NCBI GenBank assembly: GCA_030407085.1
Contig: CM059582.1
Coordinates: forward strand, 86,211,501 to 86,275,500
Direction: 5' to 3'
Length of the DNA stretch: 64,000 bases
From: Trichopria drosophilae
Lineage: Eukaryota; Arthropoda; Insecta; Hymenoptera; Diapriidae
The notes below the pieces were generated by a model, which ran no database searches, was not told the DNA's origin, and saw only the letters and a list, made by a program, of their open reading frames with translations. Made by a program: the position numbers and the translations under genes. This document shows, piece by piece, positions 10,210-20,523 of the stretch (position 1 is the stretch's first letter; each line of letters starts with the position of its first letter).

Positions 10210-11930
10210 TCATGAGGTATATTTTGATGTGTAGTCGATTCCTCTTAAGCCTTGTTCACGAAAATACGACACGATGTCAGAGATATACGTGATAAAGAGC
10301 AGATGACTCAAAATTTCTCCCTGCAGGACCCCCTCAGTCACGCTGACTTGGTCAGTAGAGCCACCCTCACATACAATAGACGATTTGGCTGAATGGTAAA
10401 AGGCCTTAAGCACCCTAACCATTTTGGCGCTAATCCCTGTATTATACAATTTGTGCCAGAGTTTTGTGTGGAGGATCGAATCGAACGCTCTGCGGAAGTC
10501 AACAAAAAGGACATAATACTTTGAGGCTTTTTTCCTAAGCTGGATCTGAATTGTTGCATTTAATGTAAGAATGTTGTCTTCCGCAGAGCGCCCTCTCCTA
10601 AATCCTGCTTGTTCTTCCGGGAATATATTGCGCTGGGAGAGGCAGTTCTCCAGTCGCGCCGTAAGCACCTGCATAAATATCTTCGTTAAAGCATTTGTTA
10701 TGGCTATGGCACGGTAATTCTCAGGATCAGAACCTTTTTGAAGAGCATGAAGAGATCAGCCACCATGCACCCCTCAGGTGGCAGCTCGTTGACTAGAATG
10801 AAATTAAAAATGTGCAAAATATAGGAAAACCGCTCTCCCATGAGTAGTTTCAACGATTCTGCTGGGATACCGTCCGGACCTACCGCATTACCCGACTTTA
10901 ATCTCTTCATGGTCTCCCGCAGCTCCTGGGGTGGAATTGGGCAGTCAATATCTTTATCAAGAGCCCCATAGAATATTAAAGACGTCGGTGGCCCCCACGG
11001 ACACCGGCGAAGTACAAGGTGGAGCCCGCCGGTACCTCCGAATCTCCGACCAGAAACCCTTGGCATCTCTCACCCCAGCGAAGGCATCTGCTATACGCGA
11101 AGTATGGAGTTTTTTAGCTACTACCGTTGATTGTTTAAAATTTTCTTGGCAGCAAGGTAAGCAAGTTCGTCAGAGTTTTGATAATTATTCGACCAAGGAG
11201 ATGAAGGGCTCTGTTCAAGAATTTTTTTGCAGACTTACAGGACGCATCGTACCACCGAGGTGTAAAACGCTTTAAAGTGCGTGTAAGGAAAGAACCTGAG
11301 GGTTTCACTAAAGCCTCCTGGATGGGAAGACTGAGAAGACCCGAACAGAAAGAGTCGAAAGACGGGCTTTGCGCGGCCTGATCGTAAAACACTGCGTAGG
11401 GGTCAACTTCGCGGAAATGTTTAACTAGTTTCGCCTCCCCCTCGGGGAGTTACATATCTTGGTGCAACGCTGGACGAAAAATGGGACATGGATGGAGAAT
11501 TAAATAACGAGAGAGACTACTAAACAACTCTCGGAAAATGATCCCAGCCTCCACCATCAGGGCCTATAAAAAAGTCTTTCACCAAATATAAATGATTGGC
11601 TGAGACCCAGACCAAGTCGACAATGCTTCGCCCCATCTAAAAACGTGAATTGCGCGGGGGAATCGCTAAGCGAGCGATCATTTAAAAGTATAAAATTATT
11701 GTTGAACATAAAATCGTAGAGACATTTTCCACGAACATTATATCGGCTATCGCGAGTATGCCTGGCAGCAACAAATTGAGTCTCCTCAAACAAGTTCGGG
11801 AATTTGCGTTCAAAGTCAAGGTCACCGGTCCGCGAATTGAAATCTCTTCCTAAAATCAATACACTATCCGGAAATTTGTCTGATAAGGAGTCGAGATTCA
11901 AAATTTCTGAAAGCTACTTGGTATGTATGG
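10210..11930 (-). pseudogene. LINE-B: endonuclease to reverse transcriptase, broken
   Basis: The minus strand reads a non-LTR retrotransposon ORF2 in pieces. 11901-11557 is the APE endonuclease (VLILGRDFNSRTGDLD; a diverged DSPAQFTFLDG tail). 11392-11135 is the linker (PRWYDASCKSAKKFLN). 11066-10704 is the RT start (MKRLKSGNAVGPDGIPAE). 10674-10210 is the RT palm (PEEQAGFRRGRSAEDNI, YVLFVDFRRAFDSI, EGVLQGEILSHLLF). The catalytic (Y/F)xDD motif is not preserved: the reading decays at GIDYTSKYTS. It differs from LINE-A/E and resembles LINE-C at 17.2-22.6 kb. The 5' part and 3' end were not found. It is dead. Confidence 0.8.
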
Positions 11931-12553
11931 CCAACATCGATTTAAATTGATTGCAGAGAGCGAAGCGGATATTTTGAATTTCAAAAATCACATTAAGCAT
12001 AAATGTTCACGTAAATCATTAATAGAAATAATAGGACATTGCTAATCGGTTAAAAGAGTTTTCTGAGTACAATACAATATCATTGTTCAGGGTAGAAAAT
12101 ATAAAACTTTTCGTTTCCACATCCGATATGTTTATAAACACCGCATAACATTTTTACACTATTTTAAATGCCACCGTCGGCTTTAGCATTAACCAAGATG
12201 TACCTCGTGTATGTTGCACGGTCGGGTTTACAGGGGTTTCCATTTATAAAAACAAACTTGACCTTGAAACAACCTTCAAAGTCTTGTTCAAGGTCAAATT
12301 CAATATCGCCAGGGAAAAATCCTCCAACTTTAGTCTGAAACATTTTCACAAAAAATGCACTCCTGCTGAGATATTTCGCCGTCCCGGGATTTTTGGCTGA
12401 CCCTGTATATTATATGTATTGATATTTTCGTAATGTGGCTTTTGTTACGAATATGTAGATGTAATGAAATATAAAATAAACATTTAATGAATTTAGCAAT
12501 AAAAAAGATCACATAACATCCTATAAATTCTAGGAATATAATTTAATGCTTAC
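11931..12553. other. Intron, no gene; contains a repeat ending in GACCCTGTAT
   Basis: Sequence after (in transcript order) the kinase exon at 12554-12728. About 12160-12410 contains an interspersed repeat with paired CAAGGTCAA motifs and the terminal string GGCTGACCCTGTATATTAT near 12395-12413, shared with 641-652. No convincing next kinase exon was found between here and position 1. Confidence 0.4.
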
Positions 12554-12728
12554 CGTGATGCAGTGTAAACGTTATAGCAAATAATGGGTTATTCGTTGGT
12601 GTCAAGACGGAATTTATATCAACTTGAAATCTAACTTGTCTTTGGAAGATGGCTGAACCTGTCATTCCACGTTTGTAATCCACTTTAAATGATATTGGTG
12701 AACTGACACTGTGAACTATATATTCAAT
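12554..12728 (-). CDS. sff: SAD/BRSK kinase, C-terminal exon (KA1-like region), internal exon
   Basis: This 175-nt minus-strand exon has an acceptor ATTTCAG before 12728 and a donor G|GTAAGC after 12554. It enters in phase 0 and leaves with one base of a Gly codon. It encodes IEYIVHSVSSPISFKVDYKR … FQRQVRFQVDI … ITFTLHHG. From memory this follows the C-terminal domain of BRSK1/2 (SHSV, then TSFRxEY, FQxxVxFQVDI, VTFTLLSG). It joins the exon at 58407-58556 in frame. BRSK/SAD kinases are AMPK-related kinases of neurons; this end is a regulatory KA1-type domain, not the catalytic part. The kinase domain must lie beyond 64000 and the final exon(s) were not found to the left. Confidence 0.88.
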
Positions 12729-13439
12729 CTGAAATATTATTTTACTACAATAACCATAACGAAATAATAATACTGATAATAACAATAATAATAAAAATAA
12801 CACCAATAACAAATGTAATATGTACGAACTTAAGGTTTTTGATATGAAAATTGTTCCATTATTGAGTCTATTGAAGACCGCGGCATACGGATTATCATGG
12901 GCTTTCGACTTTCGAGTATCTTCAAGATCGAATACCTAGTTACCAACTAGGGGATGTATAAAACTATATATTCGCTTTTGCGCCTCATACATTATCATCT
13001 GACTTATCGTAAACGTAAAGTAACAAGTAAAGTGGCAATAGGGTTACTCTTGTAAGGGCAGTATCAAGAAAAGGCACTGTTTCTTACCGAGGAAATGGAT
13101 ATGAAGTCAGTCTTAAAAGTCACAATGTATCAGATGTACATGCATATGCGTTTCATACGACATGTATCATACTATCAAGGAAACTGAGTATTGATTAACT
13201 AGTCAATGAGTTAAAAAAGTGTAAATAGTAGAGTTTTTTGCCTCTGTGGGACAAAATATCTTTTTTAGAAAAAAGGTGGTAATAAATACCATGACGAGTG
13301 AACTGTGCTTATATCCCCGAAAATATGTAGTGTAAAACATTGTACCGATGATCGGAGTCGTTAATGGAAAGATGTACTTTCGTGATAAACCTGAATATCA
13401 TCCTGGTTTGCCGGTGTGAATATGTGTTCATCGTGAACT
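12729..13439. other. Intron sequence, no gene seen
   Basis: AT-rich sequence immediately upstream (in transcript sense) of the kinase exon. A short string near 13388-13410 (AACCTGAATATCATCCTG) is repeated at 15031-15052, so the two flank the LINE-D relic. Nothing else is supported. Confidence 0.4.
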
Positions 13440-14950
13440 TTTCTTTTCTCTCCCATCACTTTTAGTGTACTACTTCAAAAGCAATTACCCTCCGTCCTTC
13501 TCGTAGGTATATTGCACCTGTGTAGCATCCTTTTTTTCTCATCCTTTCTTTATCATCCACCCTCATTCTTCTAACGATTTCACCATTTCCCTTTTTAACT
13601 TATCCATCACTCCATTCTTCATCCTTGTTTATTATCTTTTACAATTTTCATCTACCACATAGTTATCTTGCCACCCTCCTCCCCTCCCTAATCTAGAATT
13701 GAAATCCCCCTTCCCCCAGCACTAAATTCCTTCTTTTCCGTCTATTATCAACTCATTTAAGTTCTGTGATACCTCTGTTCCCCTTTTCTTTTATATATTG
13801 TTATAAATCTCCACTTATCTCCCCTATTCTTAACGCTCTCTCAGATACTTCTTTCTCCTTGTAGACAGTACTTTTCTCCATTTCCTTGTCTACATTAGCC
13901 CCGTTATGATCCTTCTATTCTCCCTTCCTATTCATCTCTTACTTTTTGTCTTATCATATTAGAACCATCACTTCTACCCTTCTGGCTGATTTTCCTTCTG
14001 TTTTTGATACATCATTTTTCATCTACTCAGGTCTCCATTAAAACAATAACATCGAACTTATATAAAAACTCCCAAAATTCCTCCTCTCTTTTTCAAACGC
14101 GCTGTACTCCAAACTACTCCTTTACCTTCTGTTTACGTTAGTTCCATCGTTGTTACTATTTTCCCTTTCCTCGTCTTTCCCTGCTTTTCGTTTTTATTTT
14201 CATTTTACTTTCATTTATACTTTCATGTTCTCTTCCATTCTTATTTTCATTTTTATCTTCTATCTTTCTTTTCCTCGCACACACTTTCATACCACATGTT
14301 TGCTCTAGTATACCCTCATCCCTTTAGTTTTTCTATCATACTCTATCAATCTGTCTTCCTCTACATTCCTTCTAAACGCCTTGTCATCTACGTAGCATTT
14401 AACGTGGCCTATTTTTTTTCTCTTCCCACCACTTTTTTGCGTTCTCGACCATTGTCTGACTTTTAACTGTATCGTTCGTTTAATTTCTGCTAGAATGTCA
14501 TCTAAAAACACCTTCTTTCCTTTAAGTTCGCTCACTCTCTTATAATTGTAATCGTGAGAGCCATTTTCTAATTTCTCGAATTTACCCAAAATCTCTTGAA
14601 CTTCTTTCTTTTTTAATTATATTTCTTCTTTTCTCATCCTCTTCTCTCCCTTCATTTATATTTTTATATTCATAAAACTTTTTTCATATTCTATTCGATT
14701 CTTCTTTCATTTATTTTATCACACTTGTTTTGCTACCTCGAACAGTTCCACCATTACCTCTTTTATTCTTTTTAGCGATTTTCTATGTATGTTTCTTAAT
14801 TTTTTGATTCTATCTTCTTTTATCTCCTTCACTTCTTCATTTTTTTCTTTTCCTTCCTTACCCTCAGCCGCTTCTCTTTTCGCCTCTTCTTCACTTTCTG
14901 CGTTGCTTCAACTGGCAGTCGTGCTTCTCTTTACCTCTACCTTGATTACT
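13440..14950 (-). pseudogene. LINE-D: purine-rich non-LTR relic with APE endonuclease motifs
   Basis: The plus strand is strikingly pyrimidine-rich (CTTCTT, CCTCC), so the coding minus strand is Lys/Glu/Arg-rich. The clearest open piece is 14589-14305 (KVFLDDILAEIKRTIQLK, KCYVDDKAFRRN), with a further K/E-rich stretch toward 14950. Downstream the endonuclease can be traced through stops. FDVIVLMET-stop-VDEK near 14060-14015 has the Trp of METW as TGA. GDFNSRLGREGG lies near 13711-13676. GVMDKLKREMVKSLEE follows near 13620. A QYTYEKDGG-like end is near 13520. The RT domain is absent. The assignment rests on short motifs in a low-complexity background. Confidence 0.6.
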
Positions 14951-17206
14951 TTGGTTGACGGGCGAAGTTCGCGCATGATGCTAAACTATGTAGTAACAAT
15001 CGTTGTACTGGTGATTTATTTACTTCATGTAAAACCTGAATATCATCCTGATTAGGCGAGGTGAGGCTATTTTCATCCCGAGTCGAATATACAAGAGTGT
15101 TATTCTGGGAAACCTGCAATTCATTCAAACTTGCGGCATTTCCAACATAAATTAGTTTTTGCTTAGGACAAACTGCGGCAGAATAGACCATGCTTATTTT
15201 TTTTTAGTTATTTATACAAAATCAAGTTGGTAGTAATCTGGTATATTTGTTTATTTCGCCTTTTTAGATTATTCTCGTGTAAACCATTAGGCTCTTATTG
15301 AATTCCTCGGCCCTCATACGGCTTCCGATCAGAAAGGGCGTGAGTATTTATTAGCAGCCATGCACCTACTGTCGGTATTCCCACGCCGATACCAACGTTA
15401 TTATATTAATGATACATTAAATTTATCATTATAAATTTCGTCAATTATATCAAATCAATATTTTGTTACGCCTTATTATAATTACATTATTACTTTTATT
15501 ACTATTAATACTAGTAATGTTTGTAGCAATTTGTATGCATGCACTGCACAACTCGTTACGCGTGTTCTCTCGCCTTGCCATACCGACACGCGCTACGGAG
15601 CGCAATCTTCCGTCGGAAATTAATTTATTTGACATAAAACATATAAAATCGCCATTCTGGAAAAATATGCTTCTTGTAGGAAATTTCCCGAGAAATTCAA
15701 TGGTGCAATAACAAAATTTGTATACTATCGGCCTCGAGCAGTAAATGGACTTTCTAATATTCAATTGTTTATAACAATCGCTTTTTATAAAAATTTGTTA
15801 AAACTATGCATATGGGAACAAAGACAATTTCATTACCTTTCAAATGAGCTCCGGCGGAAGTCAATCGGATAAATAGAACCAGAGTTATGGCAATTCAAAA
15901 ATGTGCAAAATTTGCAAGTATTACAAATTTTAAATCGCCATATTTTCGAAAATATTGATTAAAAAAATCCAGAAACACGTGTCGACTTTTTTTGTATAAG
16001 GAACGCATAAAAAAATTTAGAAGCAAATTAAAAATGGTACCGAATATAGAGTGTTCGATTTGTAAATGATTGTCCCAATACACATAACGGGCCTGTGAAC
16101 CGGAGGACCAGCTCTTGATAATTTGTTCATTGCTATGGTGCACAGGCAAATGACTCCATAATCAACCTTTAGTCACCGATATTTATAACAGTAATCAGCA
16201 ATTTAATTAAGATATATAAATTATAGTCAATATTGCTACTTGCATGTAAGGTTAATATACTCTTTGTGTTATTAAAGTATTCATGGAGCAAACATTTGTA
16301 TAATTTTCAGATCTTCATCAATGCATATTCATTGTATTGAAATATAATCGATAGTCCCGAAATCGTCAAATCACAGCCGATTTTGTGGTGAACTAAATGG
16401 TGCAAAACATAAGTAAAGAGTTCAAAATTGAATGTCACATATATTAGACCATTTAAATAAAATTTACAATATTTGAAACTAGTAATAAACCAAATACGCG
16501 TGGTGTCTGGTTGGATCGAAGCATTGGAATATTTTACACAAATGACCAATAGGGTATGGATCGGGAATCATCATCGTTCGGAGCAAGTGAATTGCAGGCA
16601 ATATCGTTGCATGGACACAACATCAAAGCAGAAAACAGTATAAATGGCACTCTAATTATAGAGGGTGCCCACTAGTATTTTGGCGCGACTGAATAACGAA
16701 AAACGGGTGGAGGCAGTGACGTATCGATAGTCATGCAAATAATTGTATCATTTATTTTTTACTGTTGATTTAATTAATTGCAAGGATTGTCTGTGACATT
16801 CCTTTATCTGTACTGGCAGAGTTAACATTGGATGAAGCAAAATTTGACATTTTTAAGCCTAAAAAACGTGTGCTCCAAAGCATTAGAATATTTATCGCTT
16901 ACGACCTTACAGACAATGAATGCTTTAAAAGCCTATAAAGCCAGAGAGGCTCACCACAAGGCTACTGATGTCCGTAAGTCTTTCCAGCAGAGGGCCCAGT
17001 GCATTATTATGCATACCTGCCACGAGAGTCAACTCTTCATCGTCGGTAACTTCTAACAAAATTGCATCACAACATGCGTTCGGTAATAATGTAATGCAGT
17101 ACATTTGTTGAAACGCTCGCGGTAGTACTAGCTCGTTCGCTAAAAACATTGACATGACACAAATTATTCGTAAACTTGATGTAATGATATCACTCAACTG
17201 AATCTT
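14951..17206. other. Intron sequence, no gene supported
   Basis: Short open frames here (for example 15191-14946 minus and 15463-15711 plus) have no recognisable motif and no splice context that extends the kinase. A GC-richer patch at about 15300-15415 stands out from the AT-rich surroundings but I cannot assign it. No inverted or tandem repeats of note were seen. Confidence 0.4.
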
Positions 17207-17609
17207 CTAAGATGCTGATCTTGCTATGGCATTTTCACCGCCTCTCGGTCCTTCTATTGTGGTGGTCTTAGTGGCGGTTGCTTGTCTACTATGAAGAAGA
17301 ATTACGAATTTTCGATTTTGGTTATTATTACTCCATTCAGGATAGTGTATCACGTTAGCAGTTTTCCTATATCTCCCGTAGTCGGATCCCTGTATATATA
17401 TCTCCAACGTTGGTATTATCGCTAGTACTTCTAAATTTTCAAATTTTGATTGATTCTTTAAAATCGCAATTTTTGGATGCTATGTTCGTCATCGGTGGCG
17501 ATTTCAACTCGAGGATCGAGTCTTTAGATGATATCTCCTACTTAGATAAGGAGCATTCCATGCGAAACGCACCAGCTGAAAAATGAAAAGTTTTTCAATC
17601 TTGTTGAAA
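17207..17609 (+). pseudogene. LINE-C, 5' fragment: APE endonuclease
   Basis: The plus strand reads a degraded endonuclease ending in MFVIGGDFNSRIESLDD (about 17480-17530), the DFN motif of APE endonucleases, then DKEHSMRNAPAEK and a stop. The reading stops where the left inverted repeat of the 17610-20523 element begins, and the LINE resumes beyond 20523. It is related to LINE-B (GRDFNSRTGDLD at the same place). Confidence 0.7.
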
Positions 17610-17870
17610 TTTGCACAGATATTAGTCCTATTGATAACAAAGAATTAGGGAAAATTATTTAAAACTAGATGAAAGGGTTGCTGAGTTTCAGGGGCTTCAA
17701 TTTTTATCTCGACGGCCGTAGTGACGACATTGAAATGCCTATAACTTCCGATAAAATCGGCCGATTTTAAAAAATGACCAGTGGTATTTGAAGCTCTTTT
17801 TCCGTACTTTTACTATCAAATTAAAATTTTTAAAATTCTTTATTATTTTTTAATATTAATACTAAAAATC
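17610..17870 (+). repeat. Left inverted repeat of the 17610-20523 element
   Basis: Matches the reverse complement of 20275-20523, with scattered substitutions and small indels. Shared landmarks are ATATTAGTCCTATTGA, GGGAAAATT, TTTATCTCGACGGCCGTAG and AGAGCTT…ACTATGAAATT-like sequence. Confidence 0.85.
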
Positions 17871-18475
17871 TTTTTTTTTTCGTAAAGATCAAATTTACGC
17901 CAAATTTCAAGGACAGAATTTTGTGTCCTTACACGACTAAGTTAATATCTATATGCTACGGACGTCAATGAGTTTTTTTGTAGGAAATACACTGTTTTTT
18001 AAGAAGGTTTATTACAATTTCGATCTATCTCGCGCATTTATTACGATAGAACAAAAATGAATCAAACACCTTTCCGATTTTGAATGGTAATTTGAAAGTA
18101 GATGTTCGAGAAGCCGTCAGTAGCGGCAGAAGACGTTCGAATATTCTCCGATAGGTGGCGAATAAATCTGAGCGTAAAGTAGAATAGCGTTAAGTACATT
18201 ATCGAGCAGCAGTAAGCTTCAAATATCTGAGAAATATTATTTTCTAATACATATTGATTGCTGACTTGCACTGAACATTTATCTGGGTTTAATATATAGG
18301 ATAAAGGAATTGAATTATCCCCAGTTTTAATGACATTTTTAGTCTATTCGCGGGTCGACTCTCAGGTGGATATGTCGGACAGACACTGGAACACATCACA
18401 AGACAATACATAGACAAATACAAGGCAACACCCACCTAGAGCCAGTCCCCCCATGACTGCGCCGCGTACAGGGAC

Positions 18476-19766
18476 TTGACCCCTCTGTATCGCATTTACA
18501 CGGGGTCTGGGAAAACTACGGAAAACCCAGACAGATACAGTAGACGAACTACTTTACCCGATCTAACAATTGGCATTTCAAAATTTTGCCAACTCCGACC
18601 TCGTTACTGTGTTCTTGCTGGGTCAAGTGGGACACATACTGTTTGTGTCTGTACGCATCATGAAAACGTTAAGCTAATGTTGGATGCAATACATATACAG
18701 AAACAAACGAAAGATTTCGAATTAACTCTGAGAGACTACCACGATTGCATAAAACTCATTACATGCAACGTTGCAACTTCATCCTGCTACTTAGGGAGAA
18801 TGCCATTCTTGTCTTAGTGAAAATTTTTTTATTACATATTTAAGAAAAATATTAGAAGATGGATATATTGATATAGTAGAATTTGAAGTTTGACAACACA
18901 GGGATCGTAGTACATTGAAAACCGAAATTTCAGACACCGAAAGTTCCTTGAAACTCTTTTGTTTAAGTTAAAACCTCACGATTATGTCGCTAAATTGAAG
19001 TCACAATTCGTGGGCGATCTGAAAAACAATTTGGCTGAAAATCATTTTATTGTTCAATGTGATTTCGCAAAAAACTATGCATTCGTGGTACAGAATGCCT
19101 CACAATCATTCAATTGGAACAATAATCAGTGTTCAATACTTACAGCTGTACTGTACCATAAGCAAGAAGGTGATCTAAAACATCAAAGCTTCGCTATTTT
19201 ATCAAATTGCTTAAATCATTATACAGTGGCTGTCTGTGAATGCCAAAAAATTATTATGCAGCATATAAAAGCTAGCTTTACCCCAACAAAGGTATTTTTC
19301 TTCACTGACGGCGCGACATTTAAAGAATAAATATAATTTTAGAAATCTTTTAGAACACAAAAATGATTTCGGAATTTCGGCTGAATGGCATTTCCATGCT
19401 ACTGCACATGGAAAAGGTCCGTGTGATGGAACAGGGAGAACCTTAAAGCGGCTTGCAGTTCGAGCTAGTTTACAAGCATCGTCGAAAAATCATATTTTAA
19501 GTCCTACTTCATTGTATCAATGGGCAAAAACTAATTTTTCAAAGACCTTAGTCTTCTTTTATTCAATGTCGCAATATGAGAAGACCGCCGATGACCTCAA
19601 AACTAGATTCGCTGAAGCAACAACAGTACCGGGAACTCAAAAATATCATTCCGTTGTTCGTTCTGATGATAAAAAGTCGCTCAAATTTAGAAAGATTTCT
19701 TCAGTTACAGATCTTGAAGTTTTCCCGAAAATAAATCAGAAAAAAGAGAAGAGAAAAATGAAATGA
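18476..19766 (+). pseudogene. Putative transposase of the 17610-20523 element, frameshifted
   Basis: Three plus-strand pieces belong to one protein. 18590-18817 carries a Cys motif (GTHTVCVCTHHENVKLMLD, then LITCNVATSSCYLGR). 18959-19330 has DFAKNYAFVVQNASQSFNWN and ends FFFTDGATFKE. After a frameshift near 19330, 19335-19766 reads DFGISAEWHFHATAHGKGPC and then KRLAVRASLQ. The D-G-A and H-G-K-G-x-C-D blocks are highly conserved in a widespread family of metazoan mobile-element proteins that I know only as uncharacterised. They could supply RNase H-fold catalytic residues, but that is inference. A Lys/Glu-rich tail ends at 19766. Stops between the pieces show it is dead. Confidence 0.7.
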
Positions 19767-19787
19767 TAAAATAAAAAGAACAGTGAG

Positions 19788-19913
19788 ATGCAAGGGGATT
19801 CACCTACAAAAAGCACTCCGATTCGTGAGAGGCATGGGGACTCACATTAAAAAAGCACCCCAAAGGAATGAGAACCCTACCACGTCCACGTCGTTCATTC
19901 TGAATAACGCTAA
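19788..19913 (+). repeat. Interspersed repeat copy shared with 52039-52121
   Basis: GGGACTCACATTAAAAAAGC … CCACGTCCACGTCGTTCATT … AACGCTAA matches 52039-52121 in the same orientation. A diverged partial copy (GCAAGGGGATTCACCTACA) precedes it at about 19788. Both genomic copies start shortly after a transposase stop codon. Confidence 0.65.
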
Positions 19914-20274
19914 GAAGGGATTGAATTTCATGTTATTTCATAGTGTACATGAGATTCCAAATTTCTATGTTTTTGGAATTGTAACATTTTTTGACGATGT
20001 GTAAAATATAATAGGGACGGTATTTTCCCTAGATGTTGCAAATTGTTATTTCATTTGTATCTTCACATTTGTCTATCACAGCGGGCCGGGCGGAATGTTC
20101 GTGGGTACCGTGGCGGCTCGCGGTTCATACGCTTGCTCAGAAATCGAGTTGTAGCTTGAAAACTACTGCTCAGCCCATTTTGGTCGTCCTATACTTTTTT
20201 GTTCGGAAGAGGTTTCTCTTTTTTGAAACTTTGTTTCATTGAAATCGGAGGAGCCTCGCATTGAAAAAAAACAA

Positions 20275-20523
20275 CAATTTTTAGTATTAATATTAACAAA
20301 TTATGGAGAATTTAAAAAAAGTTTAATTTCATAGTAAAAGTATGGAAAAAGAGCTTCAAAAACCACTGGTCATTTTTTAAAATCGGCCAATTTTATCGGG
20401 AGTTATAGGCATTTCAATGTCATCACTACGGCCGTCGAGATAAAAATTGAAGCCCTGCAACCTATCTAGGGTTAAAAAATTTTCCCTACTTCTTTGTTGT
20501 CAATAGGACTAATATTTGTGCAA
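20275..20523 (-). repeat. Right inverted repeat of the 17610-20523 element
   Basis: Inverted partner of 17610-17870, ending CAATAGGACTAATATTTGTG near 20520. Confidence 0.85.

Larger units (their letters stand above)
17610..20523 (+). mobile_element. 2.9-kb TIR transposon inserted in LINE-C, transposase family unassigned
   Basis: The inverted repeats are about 250 bp. The left arm 17610-17870 and right arm 20275-20523 share TTTGCACARATATTAGTCC at the tips, then GACGGCCGTAGTGA and AAAATCGGCCRATTTTA further in. The plus-strand transposase relic at 18476-19766 lies between them. LINE-C endonuclease (left) and RT (right) flank the element, so it inserted into an existing LINE. I could not fix a target-site duplication. 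A separate interspersed repeat sits in it at about 19788-19913. Confidence 0.8.

Noticed and set aside
1..12553. Final BRSK exon
   Set aside because: I looked on the minus strand for a phase-1 exon continuing the C-terminus (basic RRFKR-like sequence) and found none with splice sites; it may lie left of the window.
14946..15191. Additional kinase exon on the minus strand
   Set aside because: The flanking kinase exons already join in phase with continuous homology, and this frame has no BRSK-like sequence or good splice sites.
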